Counted from the first letter of the stretch, positions 1 to 9,050 are shown. The stretch is DNA of 64,000 nucleotides from Pseudodesulfovibrio sp. 5S69 (GCF_037094465.1 NZ_CP146609.1:3777501-3841500); one strand, 5' to 3'. The notes: a model not told the origin generated them from the sequence alone. A program made the numbers and translations.

Positions 1-153
1 TTCGGGGGCGATCATGGGAATCTTGGCTTTGACGGCAAAAAAACTCTGGGGGAGCTTTGCCGCGCGGACAGGACAAGAGGCAAGCACCAAGAAGATGCCG
101 AGCAGACAAGCGATCGAATGTCGATATGTATATGGGCCACCAAGCTGCAGCAC
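1..153 (-). CDS. N-terminus of an exported protein, cut by the window edge
   Basis: A reading frame on the minus strand runs open from a GTG at 153 to the window edge, giving 51 residues. GGAG lies just upstream of the GTG (GGAGAAGTC-GTG). The translation looks like an exported protein: a short N-region with Arg-His, a hydrophobic stretch (IACLLGIFLVLASC) and then a VRA-A type cleavage site. An LxxC-like pattern (LASC) could instead make it a lipoprotein. Too little is present to name a family. It is divergent from the sigma-factor gene, with about 220 bases between them. Confidence 0.45.
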   Translation of the reverse strand, partial: MLQLGGPYTYRHSIACLLGIFLVLASCPVRAAKLPQSFFAVKAKIPMIAPE

Positions 154-373
154 GACTTCTCCGTTTTTTCTAATAGCTATTCACATTAACACGAGATATT
201 CATTGCATTCTTGACTGACAAACAAGAGTCAAATACCGTTTCGACGCAGTACTATCAAGGCATCTGCCATTGGAAATAATGAGTCGCAGCCTTCGGCAAT
301 GCATGACATTAACGCGCGACTTTTGAGACTCGGCATCTCCTGTTGAGGCTCATACGGAAAATGGATTCGACCT

Positions 374-952
374 GTGGCTCACTTTTGCACTGACTGCCTG
401 ACCCGCAGCCCCGGCTGTAGAGACTGCCCCATCGCGCCAAGCGGCCTCACCGAAGCTTTCGGCAAGGCCGTGCGCACCATTGAAATCGACATTACCCGCA
501 AGTATCCCCGTTTCGATTCGCAGGTCCGTGAAGACGTCATCGCCGACGCCGTGGCGGGCGCCATCAAAAATTTCCCTCAATACGAAGGCCGTCGTGGGGC
601 CAAGCTCATTTCCTGGGTCAAATGCATCTACAACAACAAGATGACCGACCTCCTGCGTAAGAACTACGACATCACGCTCGTGGAATATGACGCCGGTGCC
701 GACAACCGAATCGCACAGGACCACGAGGAGGACGACTCCCTGGACGGTCTGGTCGACATACTCAAAGAGATGGCCAACGGGACGAAGAAGAGCTGCGCCA
801 AGCTGTTTCTCTCCCTCCACGAGTATTTTCAGCAAGGCCGGACACAAAAGGAAATGGCAAACGACATGGGTATGAAAGCCAACTCGTTAAACCAAAAGAT
901 CAAGCGATGCAGGGAGTGGATAAAGGAACGCGTGGGCAAGGAAGATTTTTAA
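374..952 (+). CDS. RNA polymerase sigma-70-like (ECF-type) factor with an N-terminal Cys cluster
   Basis: Protein of 192 residues from a GTG start. Residues about 25-95 resemble sigma region 2 (a conserved-looking KYPRFDS...DAVAGAIKNF stretch, then SWVKCIYNNKMTDLLRK). The C-terminal third ends in a region-4-like helix-turn-helix (TQKEMANDMGMKANSLNQKIKRCREWIKE). The first 20 residues hold four cysteines spaced C-x2-C-x6-C-x2-C, an arrangement that could bind zinc or an Fe-S cluster and is not usual in ECF factors. The gene heads a same-strand run with a single-pass membrane protein, a zinc-ribbon protein, a lipoprotein and a cold-shock-domain protein. By analogy with sigma/anti-sigma pairs it may control that set. 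The assignment rests on sequence pattern only. Confidence 0.6.
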   Translation: MAHFCTDCLTRSPGCRDCPIAPSGLTEAFGKAVRTIEIDITRKYPRFDSQVREDVIADAVAGAIKNFPQYEGRRGAKLISWVKCIYNNKMTDLLRKNYDITLVEYDAGADNRIAQDHEEDDSLDGLVDILKEMANGTKKSCAKLFLSLHEYFQQGRTQKEMANDMGMKANSLNQKIKRCREWIKERVGKEDF

Positions 953-1029
953 GTAACCTTGTCACCTTTTTTGAAGCAGCCCGACTCCTGGGTTGAACGC
1001 TGCCTTGAAACCAGAAAACGGAGAAATGA

Positions 1030-2274
1030 ATGACAGCCTCCTTTGACATACATAAAGCGGAAGCCGCCCTCATGAAGGAACATGCCTTCTCTTCCGCCTT
1101 GTGCCGTTTTCTGGAATTCGGCAGGAGCTGCCTGCTCAACGCCCCCTGCGAGGCGCCGCCCCTGCCGGAAGCAGCGGATTTCGAACCGCTGGCGAAAATG
1201 CTGGCGAAAGCAAAAAACGCATACGACAGCGACCTCACCCTCGGCCTGGATGCCGACGACATGGGTCTCATCGCCCCCCTGCTGGCGGCGTTCAATCTCG
1301 GCAACTATGCCAGTGAGGCCGCGGACCGCCTCATTGCCCCGGCGGACCATGCTCAAGACATCGCCATGGAAGCCGTCTTCGACCTGTCCGAGGACATAGA
1401 CAATCTTCCCTTTTGCCGGTTGATCCCCCTCAATGAATTTCGCCGGGAACTGCGGACCCGACTCCCGGAAAAGAACCACTTCCTTTTCCCCTGGCTGAGC
1501 GAAGGGCTCGATTTCGACAGCGACAGCCTCGAACGCATTATCCAGGTCTGGGATGAACTCTGGAACAAGACGGCTCCCAAGGAAGAAACCGAAGCACTCG
1601 TCCCGGTCCAGACGGCCATCCAGTCCGATACCGCGCTCATGGACCACCTGATGAAAGAAGCCGAATTCCACGCTTCCGTCATGAAAGCCGCAGGCGAGGT
1701 GTCACGACAGCAGCACATGGAACGCGCCCGCCGCTCCGCCGAGGAAGGCCCCGGCATCATGGACCGCATCATTTCATGGTTCCGAATGCCCGCCGTGTCC
1801 GGTGCGGTCGCTCTGGCGCTTATGGTCGGCATCTACTTCTCCACCCAGATCGGCAAGGACGGCCACCCCATGCCCATCGGCGTGACCATGGAAATGCTGG
1901 TTTACCAGGATGGCCTGACGGTCCGGGGCGGCGAGGAAGCCAAGCCGGATGTCCGCAGGCCGGGAGATGCGCCGCCGAAAGCGGGCGACGCCGTTCAACT
2001 CCGGTTCATGCTGAAGGAACCTGCCTACATCCATATTTATCACCAGGAATCGTCGGACAGGCGCGAACTGCTCTTCTCCGGCAGGCTGGACAAGGGAATC
2101 CACCTCTTCCCGAATGAAGGGAAGCGCATGCGGATCGTGAGAGCGGAAGAGGATGAGGTCATCATTCTGGTTGCTTCGAAAAGGGTGCTGTCGGCATCCG
2201 AACTGGATGACGCCATCCGAAATGGAACGTCAGATGGTTCTCAGGATACAGTAACTATATTTTTTCAACTATAA
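1030..2274 (+). CDS. Single-pass membrane protein with a DUF4384-like C-terminal domain, possible anti-sigma or sensor
   Basis: 414 residues. A mostly helical, acidic cytoplasmic part (about 1-250) is followed by one membrane segment at about 255-273 (SGAVALALMVGIYF). The external C-terminal domain (about 285-414) has the DUF4384 pattern: YIHIYHQ, then a short strand and LLFSGRLDKGIHLFPNEGKRMRIV. DUF4384 domains are known from surface proteins and from proteins linked to regulatory or caspase-like modules, but their function is not established. The gene lies 77 bases downstream of the sigma-like gene on the same strand, and its cytoplasm-membrane-outside layout is what an anti-sigma factor or envelope sensor would have. 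No classical zinc-binding anti-sigma motif is visible. ATG start with CGGAG upstream. Confidence 0.5.
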   Translation: MTASFDIHKAEAALMKEHAFSSALCRFLEFGRSCLLNAPCEAPPLPEAADFEPLAKMLAKAKNAYDSDLTLGLDADDMGLIAPLLAAFNLGNYASEAADRLIAPADHAQDIAMEAVFDLSEDIDNLPFCRLIPLNEFRRELRTRLPEKNHFLFPWLSEGLDFDSDSLERIIQVWDELWNKTAPKEETEALVPVQTAIQSDTALMDHLMKEAEFHASVMKAAGEVSRQQHMERARRSAEEGPGIMDRIISWFRMPAVSGAVALALMVGIYFSTQIGKDGHPMPIGVTMEMLVYQDGLTVRGGEEAKPDVRRPGDAPPKAGDAVQLRFMLKEPAYIHIYHQESSDRRELLFSGRLDKGIHLFPNEGKRMRIVRAEEDEVIILVASKRVLSASELDDAIRNGTSDGSQDTVTIFFQL

Positions 2275-2295
2275 CAGGTCCTAAAAGGTATCTCC

Positions 2296-2556
2296 ATGTA
2301 CAGTCCAACTGCAATCGTCCTGACCGTCGGCGTCATCGGCTACCTTATCTGGGCCAACACGGGTTTCTACTCCTGGTGGGTGAACAAGAAGAAGTTTGAA
2401 GACTTCAAGACGAACAACCCCGGTTCCTTCGATGGAAACAAGTTCATCTCCTGCCCGGCATGTGGCGGCGATTACATCTTCGTCCGGAACAAGGGCAAGG
2501 TCAGCTCCCATCTCTGCAAGCAGTGCGGCAAGGAACTCTGGCGCTCCAGGACATAG
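2296..2556 (+). CDS. Small membrane-anchored zinc-ribbon protein
   Basis: 86 residues. An N-terminal hydrophobic helix (residues about 5-20) ends in an aromatic stretch (YSWWVNKK). The soluble tail carries two CxxC-type knuckles (CPACGG and CKQCGK), about 19 residues apart, forming a likely zinc ribbon. It sits 21 bases after the DUF4384-like gene and so is probably cotranscribed. No specific family is recognised. A DNA/RNA- or protein-binding role at the membrane is possible but is inference. Confidence 0.55.
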   Translation: MYSPTAIVLTVGVIGYLIWANTGFYSWWVNKKKFEDFKTNNPGSFDGNKFISCPACGGDYIFVRNKGKVSSHLCKQCGKELWRSRT

Positions 2557-2749
2557 CCGCCGCAAAAAACGGGGATCGATCTCTGCGGTGCGGTTGCGCC
2601 TCGAAGGATAACCGTCCTTCCGGGCAGCGCCGGCCAAAAGCCCCTCGGCATGGAAAACCATGGACGGATACGGCTTGGGGAGCTGGTTGTGCGGACGGTA
2701 CAGGGAAAAGCCGGGCGTTCAAAATTGCAACAGCAAAAGAGAGAGGACA

Positions 2750-3988
2750 ATGCGTAAGGCTCTATTGATATGTATACTCTTCGCCTTCTTCGGCTGCAAC
2801 ACGGCCGGGGGAAAATTGGCGGCAAACAACTCGCCCGAGCAGATGAACGACAAGAATTACCGAATTGTCTTCAAGGCGGAAAGCTCAAAGGATTCCACCA
2901 ACAGAGGTTTCGAGCCGAAGTTTTATGCCCTTATCGAAAAGAAACAAACATGGAAAGTCGTCGAGATCAGCGCCAACCGCCTATTCCCCCAAAACGAGAA
3001 TCAGGAAGTGCTCGGCTTTAACGATTCGCTCACGGCGGTCATGCCGGTGTACACCAGCTACGCCAGGAGTCACTCTGAAAAAGGCGTCGTCTGGGCCGCT
3101 TGCCGGGAAGACGACGACAGGATTCAGAACCGCTACCATCCCTGCAACAGTGAGTTTTACGAACTGGATATGGCGGGTTCGGCCATCACATCAGCATTCA
3201 TGCTGCCGTTACAGGTCATGCTGCTCGGATCCAAAGGCATCGGTTCCAAGAGTGTCAGATCGAATGAAGACGCGGTCGTCGAAGCATGCAGGGAATCAAG
3301 GCTCATCGAGAAGATAAACGCTTTCGCCAACCAGGCCGATGCAACGGGAAATGCCCTTGCAGCGGTGCGAATCACCCCGGACTTTCAAGACCGCACCGGC
3401 CTGTTCAAAGGGGAGTGGGGCCAGTTGGTCTACCCGGAAATGGTCGCCGCCAGCCAGGACGCCCGGTCAGACTACATGGGGACCATATCCCTCAAGGACG
3501 TCAAAAACTGCCGTTACGATATCGAAGTCTCCCCCCGCTCGTTCGCCATCGCCCCGGACACCCGGTCCGTCAGGCCCGTTATCACCGTCCTGGCGTATCA
3601 CCCGAAGCGTTGGCACATTAACCGAACCTTCGCCAATGCGGACATCGCCCTGGATGTCAAAAAGGTTTCGGCCGGGGAGTCCTGGGTGCGTTTCGCCTAT
3701 GACATCCGAAACGTGTCCAATGATTCCGTCAATGTCCTCTCCAAACGCTTCTACATTGATGACGACGTCGCCAATCACGACTTCCCGATTCAACTGGCGC
3801 CCCAAACCCGGTCGGAAGAAGACAGCCTGTGCCGTCAGTCCAACATGCAGTCCGTCATCAATGCACCGGTGGACATAACGAACAAGGACAGGCGATTCCG
3901 CATCGCAGTAGCCATAAACTACACGGTGAACGGACAGCAGAAAACCATGTTCGCCGAACAATACCTTCGGTTGGAAGACATGATCTAG
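2750..3988 (+). CDS. Lipoprotein of unknown function
   Basis: 412 residues from the ATG at 2750, which has AGAGAGGA upstream; an earlier in-frame start at 2660 would add an unlikely leader. The N-terminus (MRKALLICILFAFFGC) is a lipoprotein signal with Cys at residue 16. The remainder looks extracytoplasmic and beta-rich, with a pair of cysteines near CREDDDRIQNRYHPC and others later. No family is recognised. It follows the zinc-ribbon protein on the same strand after a gap of 190 bases, and is part of the sigma-headed envelope cluster. Confidence 0.55.
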   Translation: MRKALLICILFAFFGCNTAGGKLAANNSPEQMNDKNYRIVFKAESSKDSTNRGFEPKFYALIEKKQTWKVVEISANRLFPQNENQEVLGFNDSLTAVMPVYTSYARSHSEKGVVWAACREDDDRIQNRYHPCNSEFYELDMAGSAITSAFMLPLQVMLLGSKGIGSKSVRSNEDAVVEACRESRLIEKINAFANQADATGNALAAVRITPDFQDRTGLFKGEWGQLVYPEMVAASQDARSDYMGTISLKDVKNCRYDIEVSPRSFAIAPDTRSVRPVITVLAYHPKRWHINRTFANADIALDVKKVSAGESWVRFAYDIRNVSNDSVNVLSKRFYIDDDVANHDFPIQLAPQTRSEEDSLCRQSNMQSVINAPVDITNKDRRFRIAVAINYTVNGQQKTMFAEQYLRLEDMI

Positions 3989-4040
3989 CGTAACCCGGCA
4001 TTTCGGCAACGGTCCGGAATCAATCAACCAGGCACATCGG

Positions 4041-4691
4041 ATGAAAATGAACGCGAACACGGAAAGAAAGCCAGACGCTCCCCTCCTCAAGGGAAAGGTC
4101 AAATGGTTCAGCAATGAGAAGGGCTACGGATTCATAACCTGCAACAACGACGACTACTATTTCAACGTAAAGGCCATCCGCGGAGCGGAACTCCCGCCCA
4201 ACGGAAGCGCCGTATCGTTCACGCCGACCCGGAACAACGCCGGGAAATTGCGCGCGAACAACGTCTCGATTCTCTCGGTTCCCAAGAGCCCGAGAGAGCG
4301 GAACGACGACAGGGTCACCTGCACCGGCTGCGGCCGGAAAATGGTGCCGAGGATTGTCTTCCGCAGGAGCTATCTGAAATACGGCAACAGCCAGCCCCAC
4401 TATTCGATGTGCCCTTTTTGCGGCACAAGATACCAGGACCTGAGCAAATGCTTCATCGCCACCGCCGTCTACGGCGCGGACGCGGATTCCACCAACACGT
4501 TGCGCGCCTGGCGGGACAACTACCTCCAGCCGAATCCGGCAGGCGACATCCTGGTGCGAGTCTACTACCGGGTCTCTCCGCCCATAGCCGATTATCTGCG
4601 CGATCATCCGGCGTGGGCCCGGCGGATTCGGAAGGTTCTGGACGCGCTCGTCAGCCACTGCGACAAGAAGATCAACAGGGATTACCGCTGA
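4041..4691 (+). CDS. Cold-shock domain plus zinc ribbon plus CFI-box protein
   Basis: 216 residues in three parts. Residues about 16-78 form a cold-shock domain: KGKVKWFSNEKGYGFI is the canonical beta1-RNP1 stretch, while the RNP2 position reads DYYFNV instead of VFVH. Residues about 95-135 contain two CxxC knuckles (CTGCGRK and CPFCG), a probable zinc ribbon. At about 137 the CFIATAVYG motif begins; this CFI-box heads a short C-terminal domain found at the end of many unrelated bacterial proteins and is of unknown function. It is 52 bases past the lipoprotein gene. The combination suggests nucleic-acid binding with a regulatory or membrane-proximal tail; that is inference. Confidence 0.65.
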   Translation: MKMNANTERKPDAPLLKGKVKWFSNEKGYGFITCNNDDYYFNVKAIRGAELPPNGSAVSFTPTRNNAGKLRANNVSILSVPKSPRERNDDRVTCTGCGRKMVPRIVFRRSYLKYGNSQPHYSMCPFCGTRYQDLSKCFIATAVYGADADSTNTLRAWRDNYLQPNPAGDILVRVYYRVSPPIADYLRDHPAWARRIRKVLDALVSHCDKKINRDYR

Positions 4692-4982
4692 GCCGCGAGC
4701 GGCCCGGAAAGGTGCACGGGAAAGGCCTCGCAACGAAAAGACGGAACAAAATGCCGGGAATCGTATAGGACGACGAGTTGCGATTCTCTTCCTGATCGCA
4801 TTACAGATTGTTCTCAAGAATCTTTTCTTCGGCCGCACCACGGATCAACGGAGGAGGCACTCAGTCAACTCTTTGAGAAATAAAACGTAGTTGTAGACGC
4901 CAACCCCGAGGTCAGATATCTCAAATTTTAACAAACCGATGCAAGAAACGGAAATTTCAACCAGTAATCCTGAGGAGGACAT

Positions 4983-5462
4983 ATGAAATTTTGCTACACA
5001 ATACTTCTTATTTGCCTGCTTTGTGCACCGGCATATGCGGAAGATGCGGCCTGTCAACAACTGAAAGAGCAAGGATCGGTCACCAACCTGAAAACCATGC
5101 GTGAAATTTCTGAATTCGTAGTAGATGGGGAGCACTCGGCGAATACAATTTGGAATAAGCATGCAATCGACGACCACCCGGTATATTCCGTCATCGTCAA
5201 TAATTACTCGGACGGGGACCAGATCAATTTTGCGACCGCCGCACCGAACCGGGGCAACAAAGAGGGCTCCAACTATGCATACCTGCGGATCTGGTTCACC
5301 AACCAAAGCCCGATGGAACTGAAAAACACCGTATTCAAAGATTGGAAGTACGCGGGATCGCTTGGACGGACCTCTATGCTGAAAACCAACAGCCTGACGG
5401 TCTACCTCGTGCCGCAGACATCCGGGACCATCATCGTCAAAACAGAGATGGGCGGCAGCTAG
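4983..5462 (+). CDS. Small secreted protein of unknown function
   Basis: 159 residues with a clear Sec signal peptide (MKFCYTILLICLLCAPAYA, cleavage after AYA). The mature part looks like a single beta-rich domain, with little beyond a cysteine near its N-terminus. A good ribosome site (GAGGAG) precedes the ATG. It is the last gene of the rightward run that begins with the sigma-like factor, and a strong terminator follows. No family is recognised. Confidence 0.6.
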   Translation: MKFCYTILLICLLCAPAYAEDAACQQLKEQGSVTNLKTMREISEFVVDGEHSANTIWNKHAIDDHPVYSVIVNNYSDGDQINFATAAPNRGNKEGSNYAYLRIWFTNQSPMELKNTVFKDWKYAGSLGRTSMLKTNSLTVYLVPQTSGTIIVKTEMGGS

Positions 5463-5505
5463 GCCGTTTTCCGCTCGACGCAAACCCGAAACCAGACACC
5501 CCTCT

Positions 5506-5534
5506 AAAAAGGCGCTCGATCAAGCGCCTTTTTT
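5506..5534 (+). terminator. Rho-independent terminator
   Basis: Perfect 11-base stem AAAAAGGCGCT / AGCGCCTTTTT with a 6-base loop, ending in a T-run. It lies 44 bases after the secreted-protein gene. Because the arms are A- and T-rich at both sides it may also stop leftward transcripts from the transposase remnant. Confidence 0.85.
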
Positions 5535-5538
5535 GGGT

Positions 5539-6501
5539 TCATCCGAATAGAGCGTACTTCGATTCATGGATGCCCATGATCCTGAGTTTGAAGAATTCCG
5601 TATCCCGGCAGCCGTAGACCTGTCTGCCGTATTTTGATCTTGTTGTTCGTGCCTTCTGATGGGGCCTGATGAGATGGGGGGATCGTAATAAGCAAGGATG
5701 CCGAAGCGATGTGCTGCAAGCGTCCTCGCCATGACCTGCAAGGGTCGGATTTTCAAGGCTTCGGCCCTGGCTATCCAGTCAGCGATAACCTTCTTCCCTG
5801 TTGCCTTGTCCGGCTGTGACCAGAGTTTCGGGCAGACTTTCCACGACCGCGCTGATGTAGCCAGCGTTCATATCTGTTGCCACAGCCGCGATCTTGGCTT
5901 TGGTTTTCTTGAGACGTTTCCAGAATGGAAAAAGTGTTTCGCGGCTTCGGCCTTCTCCGACAAAGACGGCCGCGCCATTTTCGAGATCCATGACCAGCGT
6001 CAGGTATTTCTGTCCTTTGCGGGCGCTGATTCCGTCGATGGCGATGTACTTGAGCTAGTTCAGGTTGGGCTTGGAAAAACGTCGAGAGAGATACCGGTTA
6101 AAGATCGATTTGATTGTGTCCCATCCAACACCAAACAAGTCAGCCACATCCTGGATCGTCGTTTTCCTTGCCAAGGCGAGAGCATACCGTTCAAAAGCTT
6201 TCGTATACCAGCGCCTCGGTTCGGCGATCTGTATGTCGATCAAACGGACAATGCCGCAATTGCGACATCCTACCCGCCGTACGGGAATGACCAACCAGAC
6301 TGGCTTAAAGCCGATAGGAACAGTCTGGACCCACCGTTCAGCAAAGCCGTGTCGAATGATGTCTCTGGAACGGCAACAAGGACAACAGATCAGGTCATCC
6401 TCGGGCTGCACTTTCATGATGATGTTGCCTGCGATAAAATCCTGTCGACCGTAGTCGTAGCCTCGCAGGCCGAACGCGTGGTAGATGAAACTCGTGGACA
6501 T
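5539..6501 (-). pseudogene. Broken ISL3-family transposase
   Basis: The N-terminal 148 residues (6055-6501) form the ISL3-type start: a CCPCCRSRDIIRHG zinc knuckle, a second CRNCG, then the helix-turn-helix TIQDVADLFGVGWDTIKSIF. A stop follows at 6055. Downstream frames keep the catalytic-core pattern (DLENGAAVFVGEGRS, ATDMNAGY at about 5780-5990). The usual C-terminus also survives (GTNNKIK, then after a further frame change GCRDTEFFKLRIMGIHES) and ends at 5539. At least two frame disruptions are needed to join them, so the gene is dead. I could not find convincing terminal inverted repeats. Confidence 0.8.
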
Positions 6502-6566
6502 GGCGATTACTCCTCCCGATGCTCAGTGGTATGATTATCGGGTGGACGCCATGTCCTTTCATTTTG

Positions 6567-6809
6567 TCAAAAGTACGCTTGAACCGGATGAACCCGTTTT
6601 CCCAAAACGGCAACCAATCCAATGATGACGCCGACAAGCATGGTGACCAGAAGCATTATCGAACGTGATGTTGAAATCGTCCAAAACAAAAATGATATCT
6701 GGGTCTGTTCAATGTTTTGCAGAATAAACAACAAGGATAATAATACGAGCGCAATGGAAACGGCCAGGTGGGCCTTTTCCCGAAACGCTGTGAACTTGCT
6801 TCCTATCAA
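6567..6809 (-). CDS. LapA/DUF1049-type two-helix inner-membrane protein
   Basis: 80 residues from a TTG at 6809 that has a good AAGGAG five bases upstream; the frame is open back to 6881, but that would overlap the upstream gene. It has two membrane helices (AVSIALVLLSLLFILQNIEQ and MLLVTMLVGVIIGLVAVLG). The pattern ILQN-x-x-x-x-x-x-FLFW between them is typical of the LapA/DUF1049 family, whose E. coli members help assemble lipopolysaccharide with LapB. No LapB-type partner is in the window. Confidence 0.65.
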   Translation of the reverse strand: MIGSKFTAFREKAHLAVSIALVLLSLLFILQNIEQTQISFLFWTISTSRSIMLLVTMLVGVIIGLVAVLGKRVHPVQAYF

Positions 6810-6838
6810 CGATCTCCTTGGTTGATACGGAGTGGATG

Positions 6839-7027
6839 CTAAGATTCTTTCTTTATTTTTGGAGAGAATTGGCCACACCAATCAGTTCTTGCCACTCTTG
6901 GCCAGATGGCCATGGCCGACTCCGAGACCATAGAGACAGTTGGAGGGGAGAATCTGCATGTTCCATCTTCTTTATAGCCAGTTTGAACCGAGAGATAGTA
7001 ACGACAGTTTTCACATGTTTTTTCCAT
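6839..7027 (-). CDS. Small cysteine-containing protein
   Basis: 62 residues from the ATG at 7027, with AGGAGA six bases upstream; the longer open frame up to 7279 is mostly the antisense of the radical SAM gene end and is not favoured. It contains CENCRYY near the N-terminus, CRFSPP in the middle and WCGQF near the C-terminus, a four-Cys pattern seen in small proteins that bind zinc or Fe-S. It lies 29 bases upstream of the LapA-like gene, probably in one transcript. Function unknown. Confidence 0.55.
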   Translation of the reverse strand: MEKTCENCRYYLSVQTGYKEDGTCRFSPPTVSMVSESAMAIWPRVARTDWCGQFSPKIKKES

Positions 7028-7217
7028 CGGATATCTCCTGGTAAAGATGTCGAATTCGGTTACCAACGGTTTCAATCTTGAATTTTCAAATTTCGCCGTC
7101 GCGTTATCACGTAACTGCCTACACTGAATATACAAGTCATAATGCTCAGCGCCCTCTCCATATGAGAGTCGCATCCGATGGCATGAAGGAGGCGTCCGGC
7201 CCAGCTCCCCTGCTGCC

Positions 7218-8696
7218 TCACACACCCATGATGCGCTGGGACACCCGGGCAAAATGCAAGCCCTGAATCGCCATTTCAACCACGGCGGAAAGAGCTTTGG
7301 GCTTGGTCAACAGTGTTTTTAGCACCAGCTTCCAGTAGAGGATGCGGGCAGGTGAGGCGAACCCGACAGCCCACATGCTTTTCAAGAAAGCCTGAACATC
7401 CGTCCGCACCATTTTCCCCCGTGCCGTGGGCGCGTAGGAAGAGAGAAACGTGCTGATCCGCTCATAATATTTCCTTGGAGAGTAAAGCTCACCCACGAGT
7501 TTCTTGTATCCATCCAGCAGGGTTTCGCATCCCATGCGGGGATCGAAGTTCAGGCAGGCGTCGGTATTCTCTCCGCTCAATTCGCCAAGCAGTCTCCCTT
7601 CGGATTTGAGCCGAGCCCATAATCTCGTATGCGGCATCGCGTTAAGAACCCCGATCATGGCCGTCACGACCCCGATCTCCTGAATGAATCTGAATTGCTG
7701 CCCGAAAATCGACGAGGTGTCGTTGTCGAAACCCACGATGAAACCACCCATCACCTGCATGCCGTGTTGGTGAATATTCCTGATCGCCGAGCTGAAATCG
7801 GCGGTTACGTTCTGTTTTTTCCCGCACTCAACCAGGCTCTCCGTGGAAGGCGTTTCAATGCCGATGAACACCTTGTGGAAGTTCGCCGCGCTCATCATCT
7901 CCAGGAGTTCATTGTCCTGTGCCAGATTCACGCTGGCCTCGGTCATGAGCTTGAAGGGGTAATGGTGCAGCCTCTGCCATTCGGCGAGCCGGGGCAAGAA
8001 CTCCTTCACCCGGACGATGTTCCCGATGAAGTTGTCGTCCACGATAAAGACGGACTCCCTCCATCCGGCATCATACAGACTTTGAATCTCCCGCATCATT
8101 TGATCGGGATTTTTGACGCGAGGGCGGCGTCCGTTCATGGCCACAATGTCGCAAAACTCGCAATCAAAGGGGCAGCCTCTGGAATACTGCACCGACATGG
8201 AGATATAATCCTTCATTCTCAACAGGTTCCACGCGGGGATGGGCGTGAGGGCCAAATCGGGGTGTTCGGAGGACGTGTAGTGTTTCTTTGCCATCCCTTG
8301 TTGGAAGTCATGCAGGAATTCGGGCATGACGGTTTCCGATTCGCCGATGATGAAATGATCCACTTCAGGAAACTGCTCCAGATGCGACCTGAAGGCCGGG
8401 CCTCCCGCGATCACGGTTTTTCCGGCCTCCCTGGCGCGTTTCATGATTTTCCTCGCGCTGGGAAGCTGCACCAACATGGCGCTGACCATGACAACGTCCG
8501 CCCATTCAAGGTCGGCGTTTTCCAGAGGGGCGACATTCGTATCAACCAGATGTTTTTCCCATTCCACGGGAAGCATGGCGGCCACAGTGAGCAAACCGAG
8601 CGGGGGGAAAGCCGCCTTTTTTGATACAAAGGACAGTATGCTTTTGAAACTCCAGAATGTATCGGGATAGGCAGGGTAGACCAAAAGAGCGTTCAT
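7218..8696 (-). CDS. B12-binding radical SAM protein, copy 1
   Basis: 492 residues from the ATG at 8696 with GAGGTG upstream. The N-terminal ~130 residues form a cobalamin-binding-type Rossmann domain (MNALLVYPAYPDTFWSF, FPPLGLLTVAAMLP, VVMVSAMLVQ). The radical SAM cluster motif is CPFDCEFC, followed by a TIM-barrel region with VDDNFIGN and GFIVGFD. The C-terminal part matches the DUF4070 pattern. The family includes the hopanoid methylases HpnP/HpnR and other methyltransferases; the substrate here cannot be told. A nearly identical gene lies at 23,700-25,178. Confidence 0.85.
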   Translation of the reverse strand: MNALLVYPAYPDTFWSFKSILSFVSKKAAFPPLGLLTVAAMLPVEWEKHLVDTNVAPLENADLEWADVVMVSAMLVQLPSARKIMKRAREAGKTVIAGGPAFRSHLEQFPEVDHFIIGESETVMPEFLHDFQQGMAKKHYTSSEHPDLALTPIPAWNLLRMKDYISMSVQYSRGCPFDCEFCDIVAMNGRRPRVKNPDQMMREIQSLYDAGWRESVFIVDDNFIGNIVRVKEFLPRLAEWQRLHHYPFKLMTEASVNLAQDNELLEMMSAANFHKVFIGIETPSTESLVECGKKQNVTADFSSAIRNIHQHGMQVMGGFIVGFDNDTSSIFGQQFRFIQEIGVVTAMIGVLNAMPHTRLWARLKSEGRLLGELSGENTDACLNFDPRMGCETLLDGYKKLVGELYSPRKYYERISTFLSSYAPTARGKMVRTDVQAFLKSMWAVGFASPARILYWKLVLKTLLTKPKALSAVVEMAIQGLHFARVSQRIMGV

Positions 8697-8820
8697 ACTT
8701 TTCACCTCATATGCATAGTACTCCGATCATGGGAATCCACAATTCAAATCGTGTTTTTTTTTGGCAAACAGAAATGGGTCCACCTTGCTTCTCACCACAT
8801 GGTAAAGCGTGATAGCTTAT

Positions 8821-8945
8821 AATCCCTTGAACCCGAGTCGATCCCGCCATCCCTCTCGCCGTTGCCTGCGCGGACGACGACGCAAGTAAAGCCGGCGGGG
8901 CCAGATCACCCGGTGAAGCCGAGCACCAGAAAAGCTTGGTCTTGT
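8821..8945. repeat. Dispersed structured repeat, copy 1
   Basis: This starts with AATCCCTTGA-CCGAGTCG-type sequence and CCCGCCATCCCTCTCGCC, followed by GACGACGCAAG and a GGGGCCAG / CTTGG-rich tail. The same order of blocks occurs at 11,360 and 34,591. This copy is the most diverged. It lies in the gene-free space upstream of the radical SAM gene. Confidence 0.6.
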
Positions 8946-9050
8946 TTTTTGGGCAACGTCGCACGTACGAAATATATCGTCATGATATTCGGTTGACTGG
9001 GGATATGGTGGGGCTTTGCCCCCTGGTTTACATTGAAATCCAAGATAACT

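Noticed and set aside
14..214. 66-codon rightward frame at the window start
   Set aside because: It has no ribosome site and overlaps a better minus-strand frame with a signal peptide.
8707..8964. 85-codon leftward frame upstream of the radical SAM gene
   Set aside because: Most of it is the dispersed repeat; no ribosome site and no protein-like composition.
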